DNA of 64,000 bases from an uncultured Oscillospiraceae bacterium (lineage in GTDB: Bacteria; Bacillota; Clostridia; Oscillospirales; Oscillospiraceae). Made by a program: the position numbers and the translations under genes. Below are positions 32,656-41,704 of this stretch, one piece after another. The stretch spans positions 1 through 64,000 of the forward strand of contig CATKZP010000015.1 of NCBI GenBank assembly GCA_949841355.1, written 5' to 3'. Position 1 is the stretch's first letter. Each line of letters begins with the position of its first letter. The notes under the pieces were generated by a model. The model did not search any database and was not told the origin of the DNA. It saw nothing but the letters and a program-made list of their open reading frames with translations.

Positions 32656-33774
32656 ATGATGCAATACAATCGTGCGCAATTGAAGCTGAGCGTCAAGGCG
32701 GCCATGCGGAACACCAGGACGAAGCCCATGCTGATCACGCTGCTGTTCTCCGTCATTGTGGGAGTGGGGACGGGGCTGGTGAATTTCGTGGGCAACCTGT
32801 TCAACGGCGGCCTGGGCAGCTACAGCGAGCGGCTGGTGAACTACATGATGATGGGCTACGACGCGGAGGAGGCCATGGAGATGGTGCTCCTGGACTTCAT
32901 GAGCCGCGGGCCCAGTGTTCTGCTCGGCATGGTATGGGCGGGATTTGTGGTGTCTGTCATCCTCTACCTGTGGCAGAGCGTCATGGGCGTGGGCTATGAG
33001 GGCTACGCCCTGGCCATGGTCCGGGGGGAGGACCCGGGGGTGGGCCAGCTTTTCTGCGCGTTTCCGCGCCTGGGCGGCGTGCTGGTCACCCGCATCCTCA
33101 CGGGGCTGTATATCTTTTTGTGGTCGCTGCTGCTGGGCCTGGGCCTGGTGGTGGTGATCGTGCTGGCCGTGGTGGTGGCGATGGCGACGGAGACGGCGGG
33201 GCTGTCGGTGCTGCTGATGTTTGTGGGCCTGGTGGCCTATGAGATCGGGATGGTGTGGGTCACCATGCGCTACGCGCTGGTGGACTACGCCCTGCTGGAT
33301 CAGGGCCTGTCCGGCTCGGAGGCCATCCGGGAGAGCAAGCGGCTGATGCAGGGCAATGTGGGCAAGGCATTCGTCCTCCAGCTGTCCTTCATCGGCTGGG
33401 AGCTGCTGAGCCTTGTGCTGATCCTGGTGGGCGTCGGCGTTTTGGCCGGGGCTCTGATCGTCCCCCTCATGCTCCAGTCGGGCAGAGGCACGCCGGATGT
33501 GGCGGGGCTGATCGCCGGGGCCGGGCTGGGCCTGCTGGTGATGCTGGCGGCGTTCATCGGCTCGGCCATCATCGGGCTGTGGCTGCGCCCTTATCAGACG
33601 GGGGCCATGGCCAAGTTCTACGACTGGGCCAAGGGCGTGTCCGCCCCCGCAGGCCCCGCCGGATGGAGCGGTCCCACCGGCTACTCCTGGTCCACCGGGT
33701 CCACCATTTCCGGCCCCTCCAATCCCGGCGGCGCCACCGGTCCCACCGGACCCAAGGACGACCCCTGGAAGTGA
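32656..33774 (+). CDS. DUF975 family integral membrane protein
   Basis: 372 residues, six or more TM helices. The N-terminal LKLSVKAAMRNTRTKPMLITLLFSV and GLSGSEAIRESKRLMQGNVGKAFVLQLSFIGWELL segments are characteristic of DUF975 membrane proteins of Firmicutes. The C-terminal 50 residues are Gly/Pro/Ser/Thr-rich (GPSNPGGATGPTGPKDDPWK), a disordered tail not usual in the family. GGGAGG SD; the second ATG (32659) is an equal alternative. Function unknown. Confidence 0.88.
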   Translation: MMQYNRAQLKLSVKAAMRNTRTKPMLITLLFSVIVGVGTGLVNFVGNLFNGGLGSYSERLVNYMMMGYDAEEAMEMVLLDFMSRGPSVLLGMVWAGFVVSVILYLWQSVMGVGYEGYALAMVRGEDPGVGQLFCAFPRLGGVLVTRILTGLYIFLWSLLLGLGLVVVIVLAVVVAMATETAGLSVLLMFVGLVAYEIGMVWVTMRYALVDYALLDQGLSGSEAIRESKRLMQGNVGKAFVLQLSFIGWELLSLVLILVGVGVLAGALIVPLMLQSGRGTPDVAGLIAGAGLGLLVMLAAFIGSAIIGLWLRPYQTGAMAKFYDWAKGVSAPAGPAGWSGPTGYSWSTGSTISGPSNPGGATGPTGPKDDPWK

Positions 33775-33790
33775 GCGCTTAAAACACTGC

Positions 33791-33820
33791 GGCGGGGACG
33801 GGCATCCGCCCCCGCCCTTT
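33791..33820 (+). terminator. Terminator after the DUF975 gene
   Basis: GGCGGGGACGG / CCGCCCCCGCC with loop GCAT and TTT. Confidence 0.7.
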
Positions 33821-33844
33821 CATACCAAAAAGGAGAGATGACCC

Positions 33845-35044
33845 ATGGACAAGCTGCAAATGAAAACCCCCCTGGTGGAGATGGACGGGGACGAGATGAC
33901 CCGCATCCTCTGGCAGCAGATCAAGGAGGAGCTGCTGGAGCCCTACATCGAGCTTAAGACCGAGTATTACGACCTGGGGCTGCCCCACCGGGAGGAGACC
34001 GGCGACCAGGTGACCGTCGACGCGGCCCAGGCGAATAAAAAGTACGGCGTGGCCGTGAAATGCGCCACCATCACCCCCAATCAGCAGCGGGTGGAGGAGT
34101 ATAAGCTGTCCCAGATGTGGAAGTCCCCCAACGGCACCATCCGGGCCATTCTGGACGGCACGGTGTTCCGCGCCCCCATCATGGTCAAGGGGCTGAACCC
34201 GGGGGTGAAGAACTGGAAGCAGCCCATCACTATCGCCCGCCACGCCTTTGGCGACGTGTATAAGGCCGCCGAGATCAAGGTGCCCGGTCCGGGCAGGGCG
34301 GAGCTGGTGTTCACCGGCGCGGACGGCGTGGAAAAGCGCCAGACCATCCACCAGTTCGACGGTCCCGGCGTCCTCCAGGGGCAGTTCAATGTGGAGGCGT
34401 CCATCGCATCCTTCGCCCGCTCCTGCTTCCAATACGCGCTGGACACCCGCCAGGACCTGTGGTTTTCCACCAAGGACACCATCTCCAAGCAGTACGACCA
34501 CACCTTCAAGGACATCTTTGTCGAGATATACAAGTCGGAATATGAGCAGAAATTTCAACAAGCCGGTATCACCTATTTCTACACCCTCATCGATGACGCG
34601 GTGGCCCGGGTCATCCGCTCCCAGGGAGGCTTCATCTGGGCCTGCAAGAACTACGACGGCGACGTGATGAGCGACATGGTGTCCACCGCCTTCGGCTCCC
34701 TGGCCATGATGACCTCCGTGCTGGTGTCCCCCGACGGGAATTACGAGTACGAGGCCGCCCACGGCACCGTCACCCAGCACTACTACCGCCACCTGAAGGG
34801 GGAGCAGGTGTCCACCAACCCCATGGCCACCCTGTTCGCCTGGACGGGGGCGCTGGGCAAGCGGGGCGAGCTGGACGGTCTGCCTCAGCTCACCGCCTTC
34901 GCCCGCAGGCTGGAGGAGGCTGCCGTGGATACCATTGAGAGCGGCGTCATGACCGGCGACCTGGCGGGCCTCTGGGAGGGGGAGGCCCCGGCCCGGAAGG
35001 TCACGGGTCTGGAATTCCTCCGGGCCATCCGCGCCCGGCTGTGA
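33845..35044 (+). CDS. icd: NADP-dependent isocitrate dehydrogenase, eukaryotic-like subfamily
   Basis: 399 residues. Starts KMKTPLVEMDGDEMTRILW-like (LQMKTPLVEMDGDEMTRILW), the hallmark of the homodimeric NADP-IDH subfamily shared by mitochondria and some bacteria. Substrate motif SPNGTIRAILDGTVFR and metal-binding Asp in IDDAVARVIRSQGGFIWACKNYDGD are intact, as is the NADP loop AAHGTVTQHYY. It makes 2-oxoglutarate and NADPH from isocitrate. AGGAGAG SD. No other TCA-cycle genes are adjacent. Confidence 0.96.
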   Translation: MDKLQMKTPLVEMDGDEMTRILWQQIKEELLEPYIELKTEYYDLGLPHREETGDQVTVDAAQANKKYGVAVKCATITPNQQRVEEYKLSQMWKSPNGTIRAILDGTVFRAPIMVKGLNPGVKNWKQPITIARHAFGDVYKAAEIKVPGPGRAELVFTGADGVEKRQTIHQFDGPGVLQGQFNVEASIASFARSCFQYALDTRQDLWFSTKDTISKQYDHTFKDIFVEIYKSEYEQKFQQAGITYFYTLIDDAVARVIRSQGGFIWACKNYDGDVMSDMVSTAFGSLAMMTSVLVSPDGNYEYEAAHGTVTQHYYRHLKGEQVSTNPMATLFAWTGALGKRGELDGLPQLTAFARRLEEAAVDTIESGVMTGDLAGLWEGEAPARKVTGLEFLRAIRARL

Positions 35045-35068
35045 GAGCAGCCCTGTCAAAAACGCAAA

Positions 35069-35100
35069 AACACCCGCGCCGGAACTCCGGCGCGGGTGTT
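35069..35100 (+). terminator. Terminator of icd
   Basis: AACACCCGCGCCGG-AACT-CCGGCGCGGGTGTT, perfect 14-bp arms. Its last four bases are part of the parS site. Confidence 0.85.
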
Positions 35101-35112
35101 TCACGTGAAACG
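35097..35112. promoter_or_regulatory. parS-like chromosome-partition site
   Basis: TGTTTCACGTGAAACG matches the bacterial parS consensus TGTTnCACGTGAAACA at all but the last base, with the full inner palindrome GTTTCACGTGAAAC. Such sites are bound by chromosomal ParB (Spo0J) and usually cluster around the replication origin. Confidence 0.85.
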
Positions 35113-35119
35113 GTTGTTT

Positions 35120-35236
35120 TAGGACTTGCTTGAAAATTGCCAATAGCCCAAGCGATGGGTCTTTTTCCGCCATGTGCCGTTGATGGCGAAAAAATCCCTC
35201 GCCGCTGGGCGCAGCGCCAATTTCAAACAGCGCCTA
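35120..35236. mobile_element. MITE-like palindromic element, copy A (117 bp)
   Basis: Bounded by TA on each side (35120-35121, 35235-35236). Terminal inverted repeats start GGACTTGC...TTGAAAATTGCCA on the left and, on the other strand, GGCGCTGTTTGAAATTGGC. The two halves are imperfect complements along their length (TGGCGGAAAAAGACCC against TGGCGAAAAAATCCC), so the element folds into one long hairpin. It shares its sequence with 55671-55835. The TA at the right end gives the TAG stop of the lipoprotein gene. Confidence 0.8.
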
Positions 35237-35728
35237 GTCCGGCGGGCTGTCCTCCTGGAAAAATTTCTGGAACTCCTGCTGGGCCAGCCCGTTCTTTTGG
35301 GACACGATGAGGGCCACATACCGCCCCTCCCGGGTGAGCACGGCGCTTTCGGTGAGGGGGACCTGCTCCGGGTCGTACTGGGCGAAGGCGTCCCGCCGGG
35401 CCTCCAGATGGTCCGCAAGGGAGTCCATCAAAGCTGCGGCGTCCGCCCTGTCCTTGAGCTTGACCACCGCCATCTCCTCCGCGGTCCCGGCGCTGGCGCA
35501 GGCGTAGAAGTAGTCCTCCACCCTGCCGTAGTCCAGGCCGGACAGGTAGGTAAAGCCGTCCGCGCCGCCCTCCCCGCCGGAGCGCTCCGTCATCTCGGGC
35601 AGGGTGGTGTCCGCCGCCATCATGGCCCGGACCAACTCCGCCGGGTCCAGGTCGGGCCCATCGGGGGCGCAGCCCGCGCAGACCAGCAGCGCCAGGGCGA
35701 GAAGCAGGGCTTTTTTCACGTGTCGCAT
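35234..35728 (-). CDS. DUF4358-type lipoprotein
   Basis: 164 residues from ATG 35728 (GGGAGG SD). A basic N terminus and hydrophobic stretch end in the lipoprotein cysteine of VCAGCAPD. The mature part matches the DUF4358 pattern (LSGLDYGRVEDYFYACASAGTAEEMAVVKLKD...), small exported lipoproteins of clostridia with unknown role. Coupled closely to the transglutaminase-like gene (22 bp). The TAG stop is contributed by the end of the MITE-like element, so the natural C terminus may have been changed. Confidence 0.85.
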   Translation of the reverse strand: MRHVKKALLLALALLVCAGCAPDGPDLDPAELVRAMMAADTTLPEMTERSGGEGGADGFTYLSGLDYGRVEDYFYACASAGTAEEMAVVKLKDRADAAALMDSLADHLEARRDAFAQYDPEQVPLTESAVLTREGRYVALIVSQKNGLAQQEFQKFFQEDSPPD

Positions 35729-35750
35729 CAGAAAACCTCCCGCAGAGCGC

Positions 35751-36929
35751 TCAGCCGGCGGCCCCGCCGCCCAGGGTAAAGCTGGGGCCGGGGGCCTCGC
35801 TGAGGGGCTGGCCACCCAGCGCCGCCGGGTCCACCCCGAAGGCCTCCGCCACCGCCCGGATAATGGCCTGCCCCTCGGGCGTGCCGGCGTCGATGCCGGC
35901 GGGCTGATCCTCCACCCGGTGGCTTTCCAGCAGCAGGCCCAGGACAAGGCTGTCCTCCTCGCCGGGATACCAGGAGGCCCGGCAGTAATAGCGCTCATCC
36001 AGCATCCCGCTCAGCACCGGCTCCAGGCTGCGCACCAAAAATTCCGCCATCTCCATGTCCTGCTGGGTGAGGGGGGACTTGAATTGGAAGAACAGCGCGC
36101 CGCTGCTGCCGTCCAGGGCCTGCTTCAGCGCGGCGGGGACGTCCAGAACGCCGTCCACCGGGATGCCGTTTTGGACGGCGGGGGTGTACTTCAAGCTCTT
36201 GGCCTCGGGCAGGGCGGACTCGTCCCAGCTGTGGCCGTCTCTGGCTACCGCGTCGGTCATGTTGAAATTGCCGTAGAGCACGCCGTGGGCGTCGCCGTAG
36301 ACGTCCACGTGGTACCAGCCGTCCTCCAGCCGCACCAGGTTCCAGGAGTGATACTCGTTGTGCACGACGCGGCAGTCCAGCCCCAGCATGTTCATGAACA
36401 GCCGGAAGGTGGTGGCGTAGCCCACGCACACCGCCGTGCGGCTTTCCAGCACGTCGTGAGGGGTAAAGGCGGAGCGGGTCATGCCCGGGCGGCTGATGGC
36501 GCCGGTGGAGCTGGCGCCGATGTGCCGCGCCATCCAGAGGTAGACCGCCTCCTCCTTTTCATAGCCGCTCATGCCGCTGTGGGTGATCTGGTCCAGCACG
36601 TCCCCGGCCATGGACAGGGTCTCTTTGTCCTCGGCGCTGAGCTGGCTGGCGTCGCCGCTGAGGTAGGCGTCGGATATGTGGGCGGTGGAGCGGATCTCGT
36701 ACTGGCCGCCCACCTGATAGCCGTCCTCGACGTACTGGTTTTCACGCTTGGCCTCCTCGGCCTGGCGCTCCAGCTGGCGGTCGATGTACTCGCTCACCTT
36801 TCGGTTCTGGACGGCGGCCTGATAGATGTTCAACCCCAGGCTGGCGGCGAGGCAGCCGGACAGCAGCACCGCGGCGGCGGCTTTCACCGCCCGCCGGCGC
36901 TTGGCGGGGGCGTTGGCGGGTGTGTTCAT
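35751..36929 (-). CDS. Transglutaminase-like domain protein, membrane-anchored
   Basis: 392 residues. An N-terminal TM anchor (about 15-37) and a charged helix are followed by a transglutaminase-core domain with the likely triad Cys in RTAVCVGYATTF, His in HNEYHSWNLV and Asp in YHVDVYGD. The C-terminal 150 residues have no recognised domain. Such proteins act outside the membrane as proteases or crosslinkers; substrate unknown. It is followed by the DUF4358 lipoprotein and probably works at the cell envelope with it. Confidence 0.85.
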   Translation of the reverse strand: MNTPANAPAKRRRAVKAAAAVLLSGCLAASLGLNIYQAAVQNRKVSEYIDRQLERQAEEAKRENQYVEDGYQVGGQYEIRSTAHISDAYLSGDASQLSAEDKETLSMAGDVLDQITHSGMSGYEKEEAVYLWMARHIGASSTGAISRPGMTRSAFTPHDVLESRTAVCVGYATTFRLFMNMLGLDCRVVHNEYHSWNLVRLEDGWYHVDVYGDAHGVLYGNFNMTDAVARDGHSWDESALPEAKSLKYTPAVQNGIPVDGVLDVPAALKQALDGSSGALFFQFKSPLTQQDMEMAEFLVRSLEPVLSGMLDERYYCRASWYPGEEDSLVLGLLLESHRVEDQPAGIDAGTPEGQAIIRAVAEAFGVDPAALGGQPLSEAPGPSFTLGGGAAG

Positions 36930-36980
36930 GGCGGGAAGGTCCTCCGTTTCGTGGCTGGCTGAGGCGGGCCCCAGCGGAAA

Positions 36981-37005
36981 GGGCGGCGGGGAATCCCCGC
37001 CGCCC
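36981..37005 (-). terminator. Terminator of clpE
   Basis: GGGCGGCGGGGA / TCCCCGCCGCCC, followed on the minus strand by TTTCC. Confidence 0.65.
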
Positions 37006-37011
37006 TGGGCT

Positions 37012-39576
37012 TTAGTCGGTGACGATGTTCAGCTGCTCCCCCTCGGCGGACAGCTCCACCCGGGTGACGGGCTGGGCGTAGCGCTGAATCAGCTTGGCGG
37101 CGATGGGGTCCTCCAGGTCCTTCTGAATCTGGCGGCGCAGGTTCCGGGCGCCGTAGGCGGCGGAGTAGGACTTCTTCACCAGGTAGTCCAGCACGCTCTC
37201 GCCGTAGGAGAAGGCGATGTTCTTGTCCCTCATGACCGCCTCCAGCTCGGACAGCATGATGCGGGCGATGGCCTTGAAATTGTCCTCGCTGAGCTGGTTG
37301 AAGTAGACGATTTCGTCCACGCGGTTGATGAATTCGGGGCGCAGGAAGCTCTCCAGCCCCTTCATGGCCTTTTCCTTACCCAGCTGGTTGGCGGAGCGGC
37401 CGAAGCCCAGAGAGCCGCCCTTGATGTCGCTGCCGGCGTTGGAGGTCATGACGATGACGGTGTTCTCGAAATTGACCACCTTGCCGTGGGCGTCGGAGAT
37501 ATGGCCGTCGTCCAGAATCTGGAGCAGCACGTTGAGCACGTCGGGGTGGGCCTTCTCGATCTCGTCAAAGAGGACCACCGTATAGGGCTTGCGGCGGATC
37601 TTCTCGGTGAGCTGGCCCGCGTCGTCATAGCCCACGTACCCCGGCGGGGAGCCGATAATGCGGGACACAGAGTGCTTTTCCATGAACTCGCTCATGTCCA
37701 GCCGGATGAGGGACTCGGGGGAGGAGAACAGGTCGGCGGCCAGCTGCTTGACCAGCTCCGTCTTGCCCACGCCGGTGGAGCCCACGAAGATGAAGCTCAC
37801 CGGCTTGTGCTTGGCGGAGATGCCCACGCGGCCCCGCCGGATGGCGCTGGCCACCGCGTTCACCGCGTCGTCCTGGCCCACGATATGCTCCTTGAGGCGC
37901 TGGTCCAGCTTGGCCAGGCGCTCGAACTCCTGCTCCTGGATGGAGGAGGCGGGAATTTTGGTCCACAGCTCGATGACCCGGGCCAGATGGGCGGCGGTGA
38001 GGGGCGGGTCCCCCTTGGCGGCCAGGGCGTCCCGCTCCGCGGTGAGCTGGGCCTGACGGCTCTTCAGCTCCGCCAGGCGCTGGTAGGCCTTGTCGTTGGC
38101 GGCGGACTGCACCGCCTGCTTCTCGGCGGTGACGGCGGCCAGCTTCTGCTGAAGCTCAGCGATCTGCCTGCGGCGGCCGTCCTGCCGCTCCTGGAAGGCG
38201 GGGTCCTCCCGGTTGGGGGCCTCGGCGTCGTCCCGGCTCACCGCCATCTCCAGGGTGTCCCGCTGGCGCTGGAGCTTCTGCTCCTGCTTTTGCAGGTCCT
38301 GGAGCTTGGGGTCGTTCTGGGCGCCGGTGGAGGCCAGAACCACCTCCATCTCCTTGGCGTAGTCGGCCAGCTCCTTGTCGATCTCGGCCAGCCGGGCCAG
38401 GTCCTTGTTGTGGAGGTTCATGTCCGACGACGCCTCGTCAATGAGGTCGATGGCCTTGTCGGGCAGGTACCGGTCGGTGATGTACCGCTCGCTCATGGTC
38501 ACCGCCTGACGGCAGATGTCGGGGCTGATGGTCACGTGGTGGAAGGACTCGTAATAGGGGGCGATGCCCTTCAAAATCTCCACCGAGTCGTCGATGGAGG
38601 GCTCCTCCACGACGACGGGCTGGAAGCGGCGCTCCAAAGCGGAGTCCTTTTCGATGTACTTGCGGTACTCGGTGAGGGTGGTGGCGCCGATGACCTGGAT
38701 CTCCCCCCGGCTCAGGGCGGGCTTGAGGATGTTGGCGGCGTTCATGGAGCCCTCCGCGTCCCCCGCGCCCACGATGGAGTGAACCTCGTCGATGACCAGG
38801 ATGATATTGCCCAGCTTCTTCACCTCGTCGATGAGGCCCTTCATGCGGCTTTCGAACTGGCCGCGGAACTGGGTGCCCGCCACCAGGGCGGTGAGGTCCA
38901 GCAGATAAACCTCCTTGTCCAGCAGCTTATAGGGTACGTCCCGGTCGTAGATGCGCTGGGCCAGCCCCTCAGCGATGGCGGTTTTGCCCACGCCGGGGTC
39001 ACCGATGAGGCAGGGGTTGTTCTTCTGCCGCCGGTTGAGAATCTGGATGGTCCGCTCAATCTCGTTGGCGCGGCCCACGATGCGGTCCAGCTTGCCCTCG
39101 TGGGCCTTGCGGGTGAGGGAGATGCAGTAATTCTCCAAAAACTTCCGCTTAGGAGGCTGGCTCCGGTCGGATTTGGGAGCGGCCTTCTCCTCCTTGTCCT
39201 TGGCGGCGCCCCCCCGCTGCATGGGGTCCCGGTCGGGGCCGCTGTCCGACTGGCCGCCGAACAGCTTGTTCAGGAAGGGGAAGGTGGCGGTGCGCCCCTC
39301 GTCCTCCTCGCTGTCGCCGTCGTCCTCCCCGGCGGCGGGGGTCAGGCCGTCCGGCTCCTCCGCGCCGCCGAAAGCGGACATCATCTCGGTGGAAATGGAC
39401 TCCAAATCCTCGTCGGAGATGCCCATTTTCTTCATCATGTCGTCCACCGGCTTGATGCCGAGCTCCCGGGCGCACTTGAGGCAGAGCCCCTCGTTTTTGG
39501 CCTCGTTGTTTTCAATTTTGGTTATGAAGATGACCGCCACGTTCTTTTTGCAGCGGGTACACAGAGTGGGATGCAT
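37012..39576 (-). CDS. clpE: ClpE-type AAA+ unfoldase with N-terminal zinc finger
   Basis: 854 residues from ATG 39576 (AAGGAG SD). Zinc-binding Cys6, Cys9, Cys32 and Cys35 (CTRC...CLKC) mark ClpE. An acidic linker of about 100 residues leads to AAA-1 (Walker A GDPGVGKT 192-199, Walker B VIDEVHS), a middle coiled-coil (about 435-560) and AAA-2 ([20 protein letters not shown]). Firmicute ClpE is usually about 700-750 residues; here the linker and coiled coil are longer. It would feed substrates to ClpP. No classical CtsR heptad repeat is seen upstream. Confidence 0.92.
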   Translation of the reverse strand: MHPTLCTRCKKNVAVIFITKIENNEAKNEGLCLKCARELGIKPVDDMMKKMGISDEDLESISTEMMSAFGGAEEPDGLTPAAGEDDGDSEEDEGRTATFPFLNKLFGGQSDSGPDRDPMQRGGAAKDKEEKAAPKSDRSQPPKRKFLENYCISLTRKAHEGKLDRIVGRANEIERTIQILNRRQKNNPCLIGDPGVGKTAIAEGLAQRIYDRDVPYKLLDKEVYLLDLTALVAGTQFRGQFESRMKGLIDEVKKLGNIILVIDEVHSIVGAGDAEGSMNAANILKPALSRGEIQVIGATTLTEYRKYIEKDSALERRFQPVVVEEPSIDDSVEILKGIAPYYESFHHVTISPDICRQAVTMSERYITDRYLPDKAIDLIDEASSDMNLHNKDLARLAEIDKELADYAKEMEVVLASTGAQNDPKLQDLQKQEQKLQRQRDTLEMAVSRDDAEAPNREDPAFQERQDGRRRQIAELQQKLAAVTAEKQAVQSAANDKAYQRLAELKSRQAQLTAERDALAAKGDPPLTAAHLARVIELWTKIPASSIQEQEFERLAKLDQRLKEHIVGQDDAVNAVASAIRRGRVGISAKHKPVSFIFVGSTGVGKTELVKQLAADLFSSPESLIRLDMSEFMEKHSVSRIIGSPPGYVGYDDAGQLTEKIRRKPYTVVLFDEIEKAHPDVLNVLLQILDDGHISDAHGKVVNFENTVIVMTSNAGSDIKGGSLGFGRSANQLGKEKAMKGLESFLRPEFINRVDEIVYFNQLSEDNFKAIARIMLSELEAVMRDKNIAFSYGESVLDYLVKKSYSAAYGARNLRRQIQKDLEDPIAAKLIQRYAQPVTRVELSAEGEQLNIVTD

Positions 39577-39595
39577 GATGCCGCTCCTTTCTAGG

Positions 39596-39609
39596 GAGAA
39601 CAAGTTCTC
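39596..39609. promoter_or_regulatory. Palindrome GAGAAC-N2-GTTCTC upstream of clpE
   Basis: Perfect 6-bp arms, 20 bp before the clpE start on the minus strand. It could be an operator or a leader hairpin; it is not a CtsR or CIRCE site. Confidence 0.4.
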
Positions 39610-39750
39610 ACGTTCTTGATGCAGTTTGGCAGTACCATATCAGATAAATATGAACACGTCATGAATTTTAGAGTGGTAATTTTCGCGCTCCCAGGGAAAT
39701 CTGCCGTCCCCTTGAAAAACCAGGGGCGCCGCGCCTGAAGCCGGGCGGGG

Positions 39751-40425
39751 TCAGACGGACAGTCCGCCCAGCAGCTCCCACAGCCTGTCCACGGTGAACA
39801 GGGACAGGACGGGGGTGTCCGGCGGGCAGGGGACGGCGCCGGCCAGCTGGCCCAGCCACACCAGCACCACCGCCAGCAGCCCGCCCTTCACCAGCCCGGC
39901 GATGAGGCCGCCGACGGTGTTTACCTCCGCCAGAATGGGCAGGTGGAAGGCCAGGTCCAGAGCGTGGCTCACCAGGAACCAGATGAGCAGGATGATTAGG
40001 AAGCTGCCGCCGAACAGCAGCGCCCGGGCGATTCCCAGGGAGAGGTAGCCCGCCAGGGCGTCCAGCGGGGACAGGGGACCGTGGCCCAGGCTGTCGTAGG
40101 CCACGCCCTGCTCCAGAAAGTCGGAAAAGCCCTCAAACAGGCCCTTTTCCTGAATGGAGGAGAGCAGCTCCTCCACCGTGTAGCCCTGGGCCGGGTCGGC
40201 GGGGATGGGCTCGGCCTCCGCCCCCCGGATGGTTTGGGCGACGATGGGCCGCAGGATGCCGGCCACCGGCTGGCAGAATTGGTCGGACAGGAACTGGGCC
40301 GCGAAGAAGGCCACGAACACCGCCGCCAGCCCGCACAGGGACAGCACCAGCCCCTTGGCCGCCCCCCGCCAGGCCATCAGGGCCAGCAGAGCCACGATCA
40401 GAATATCAAATATGTATCCGCTCAT
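39751..40425 (-). CDS. CvpA family membrane protein
   Basis: 224 residues, four to five TM helices. IFDILIVALLALMAWRGAAKGLVLSLCGLAAVFVAFF is the typical CvpA opening (short helix, then a Gly-rich second helix), and GGLIAGLVKGGLLAVVLVWL the typical ending. The loop between TM2 and TM3 is longer than in colicin V production protein. Lies 37 bp after the DUF5711 gene and probably shares its transcript. Confidence 0.85.
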   Translation of the reverse strand: MSGYIFDILIVALLALMAWRGAAKGLVLSLCGLAAVFVAFFAAQFLSDQFCQPVAGILRPIVAQTIRGAEAEPIPADPAQGYTVEELLSSIQEKGLFEGFSDFLEQGVAYDSLGHGPLSPLDALAGYLSLGIARALLFGGSFLIILLIWFLVSHALDLAFHLPILAEVNTVGGLIAGLVKGGLLAVVLVWLGQLAGAVPCPPDTPVLSLFTVDRLWELLGGLSV

Positions 40426-40462
40426 AAGCGCCTCCTTTTCCCGCGTGCCCGCAGGAGACCCG

Positions 40463-41692
40463 TCAGGGGATATAGAACCCGGCGCTGTCCGCCGAGATGA
40501 GGATGGCCGAGCCGTCCGGCATGAGCAGGACGTTCCGGGCCCCCTGGGTGCCCTCCAGGGTGTTATACAGCTCCAGCTGGTCGGTGTAGAGGTCCAGCCG
40601 GTCGCCGGTGAGGACCGCCAGATACCGCCCGGCGGCGGAGATGGACAGCACCTGCTCGTTCAGCTCCAGAACGCGGCGCTGGCCGGACTCGTCCACCACC
40701 CACAGCTCGGCCTGGCTGCCCGCCCGGTACTTGCCCAGCAGAATGGCGGCGAAGCCGTCCCCGCTGAGGGTGTAGCGCCGCAGGTGCTTGTCCGCCCAGC
40801 TCACGCCGGAGGAGCGGCCGTCGTGGCCGGTGACGGTGAGCCCCCGATCCGCCAGGGACCACACCGCCGAGGCGGTGTGCTTTGTCTCCAGCACCACGCC
40901 GCCCCCCAGCTCACAGGTGAAATCGGGGGCGTACTCGCCGCTGGCGTAGCTCATTTCGTACAGCTCCAGGCTGGTGGCGAAGGCGCCGCCGGACTGCCCC
41001 ACGGTGAGAATGGCCAGGGTGTGCCCGTTGTCGGACAGCGCCGCGTCCATCACAAAGGCGGAGGACAGGTCAATGTGCATGACGGGGGAGTAAGCGGCGT
41101 CGTACACCGTCACCATCCCCCGGTAGCCGCTGGCCTGGGTGACTACGGTGAGCTGGCCGTTTTTGTTGAGCCGGGCGGACAGGATGGACTCAAAGTCCTT
41201 GGAGGACCACACCAGGGAGCGCTGGCCTAGCACGTACAGGTCGGTCCCCCCCGCGTCGTACACCACCGCCAGAGAGCCGTTGGTGTTCACCACGGGGTTT
41301 TCCATGCCCACCGGCTCGTTGATATACTGGGCGCCGCTGCCGGAGTAGAGGGAGATGGCATTGCGGGAGCACACCAGCAAATCCCCGTCCAGCACGGCGA
41401 AGGTGTCGGTGAGCTCGCCGCCGTAGGGGAAGGACTCCGCCCGGCCGCTGTCGCTGCGGATGAGGGAGCGGTAGGTGAACCAGCGCCTCACGCTGTCCGC
41501 GTTCAGCCGGTCCCGAAAGACCAGCGCGGCCACCAGGCTCACCGTCACCGCCACCACCACCAGGGTGGCCGTAAGGCGCACCAGAAAGCGGGGCAGCCTG
41601 CGCCTGGGCTGAGGAGGCTGTTCCTCCTCGTGCCGCCTGGGGGCGGGGTTGAGAGGCTGGATCTTCGGTTTTTTTTGGCTGTTTTCGTCCAT
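40463..41692 (-). CDS. DUF5711 family propeller-like membrane-anchored protein
   Basis: 409 residues: a basic/proline-rich cytoplasmic tail, one TM helix (about 37-58), then an extracellular region of repeated short beta motifs (SLAVVYDAGGTDLYVLG, GQLTVVTQASGYRGMVTVYD, HTLAILTVGQ) consistent with a beta-propeller. This matches the DUF5711 group, common next to CvpA genes in clostridia. Role unknown, perhaps in envelope or sporulation. Its start is 12 bp after the GNAT gene. Confidence 0.8.
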   Translation of the reverse strand: MDENSQKKPKIQPLNPAPRRHEEEQPPQPRRRLPRFLVRLTATLVVVAVTVSLVAALVFRDRLNADSVRRWFTYRSLIRSDSGRAESFPYGGELTDTFAVLDGDLLVCSRNAISLYSGSGAQYINEPVGMENPVVNTNGSLAVVYDAGGTDLYVLGQRSLVWSSKDFESILSARLNKNGQLTVVTQASGYRGMVTVYDAAYSPVMHIDLSSAFVMDAALSDNGHTLAILTVGQSGGAFATSLELYEMSYASGEYAPDFTCELGGGVVLETKHTASAVWSLADRGLTVTGHDGRSSGVSWADKHLRRYTLSGDGFAAILLGKYRAGSQAELWVVDESGQRRVLELNEQVLSISAAGRYLAVLTGDRLDLYTDQLELYNTLEGTQGARNVLLMPDGSAILISADSAGFYIP

Positions 41693-41704
41693 AAAAACTC
41701 CGTT

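Noticed and set aside
36826-39594. 922-codon open frame antisense to clpE
   Set aside because: A mirror of the strongly biased clpE codon pattern; clpE itself has intact motifs and an SD.
39596-39609. LexA/DinR box upstream of clpE
   Set aside because: The Firmicute SOS box needs GAAC-N4-GTTC; here the spacer is two bases.
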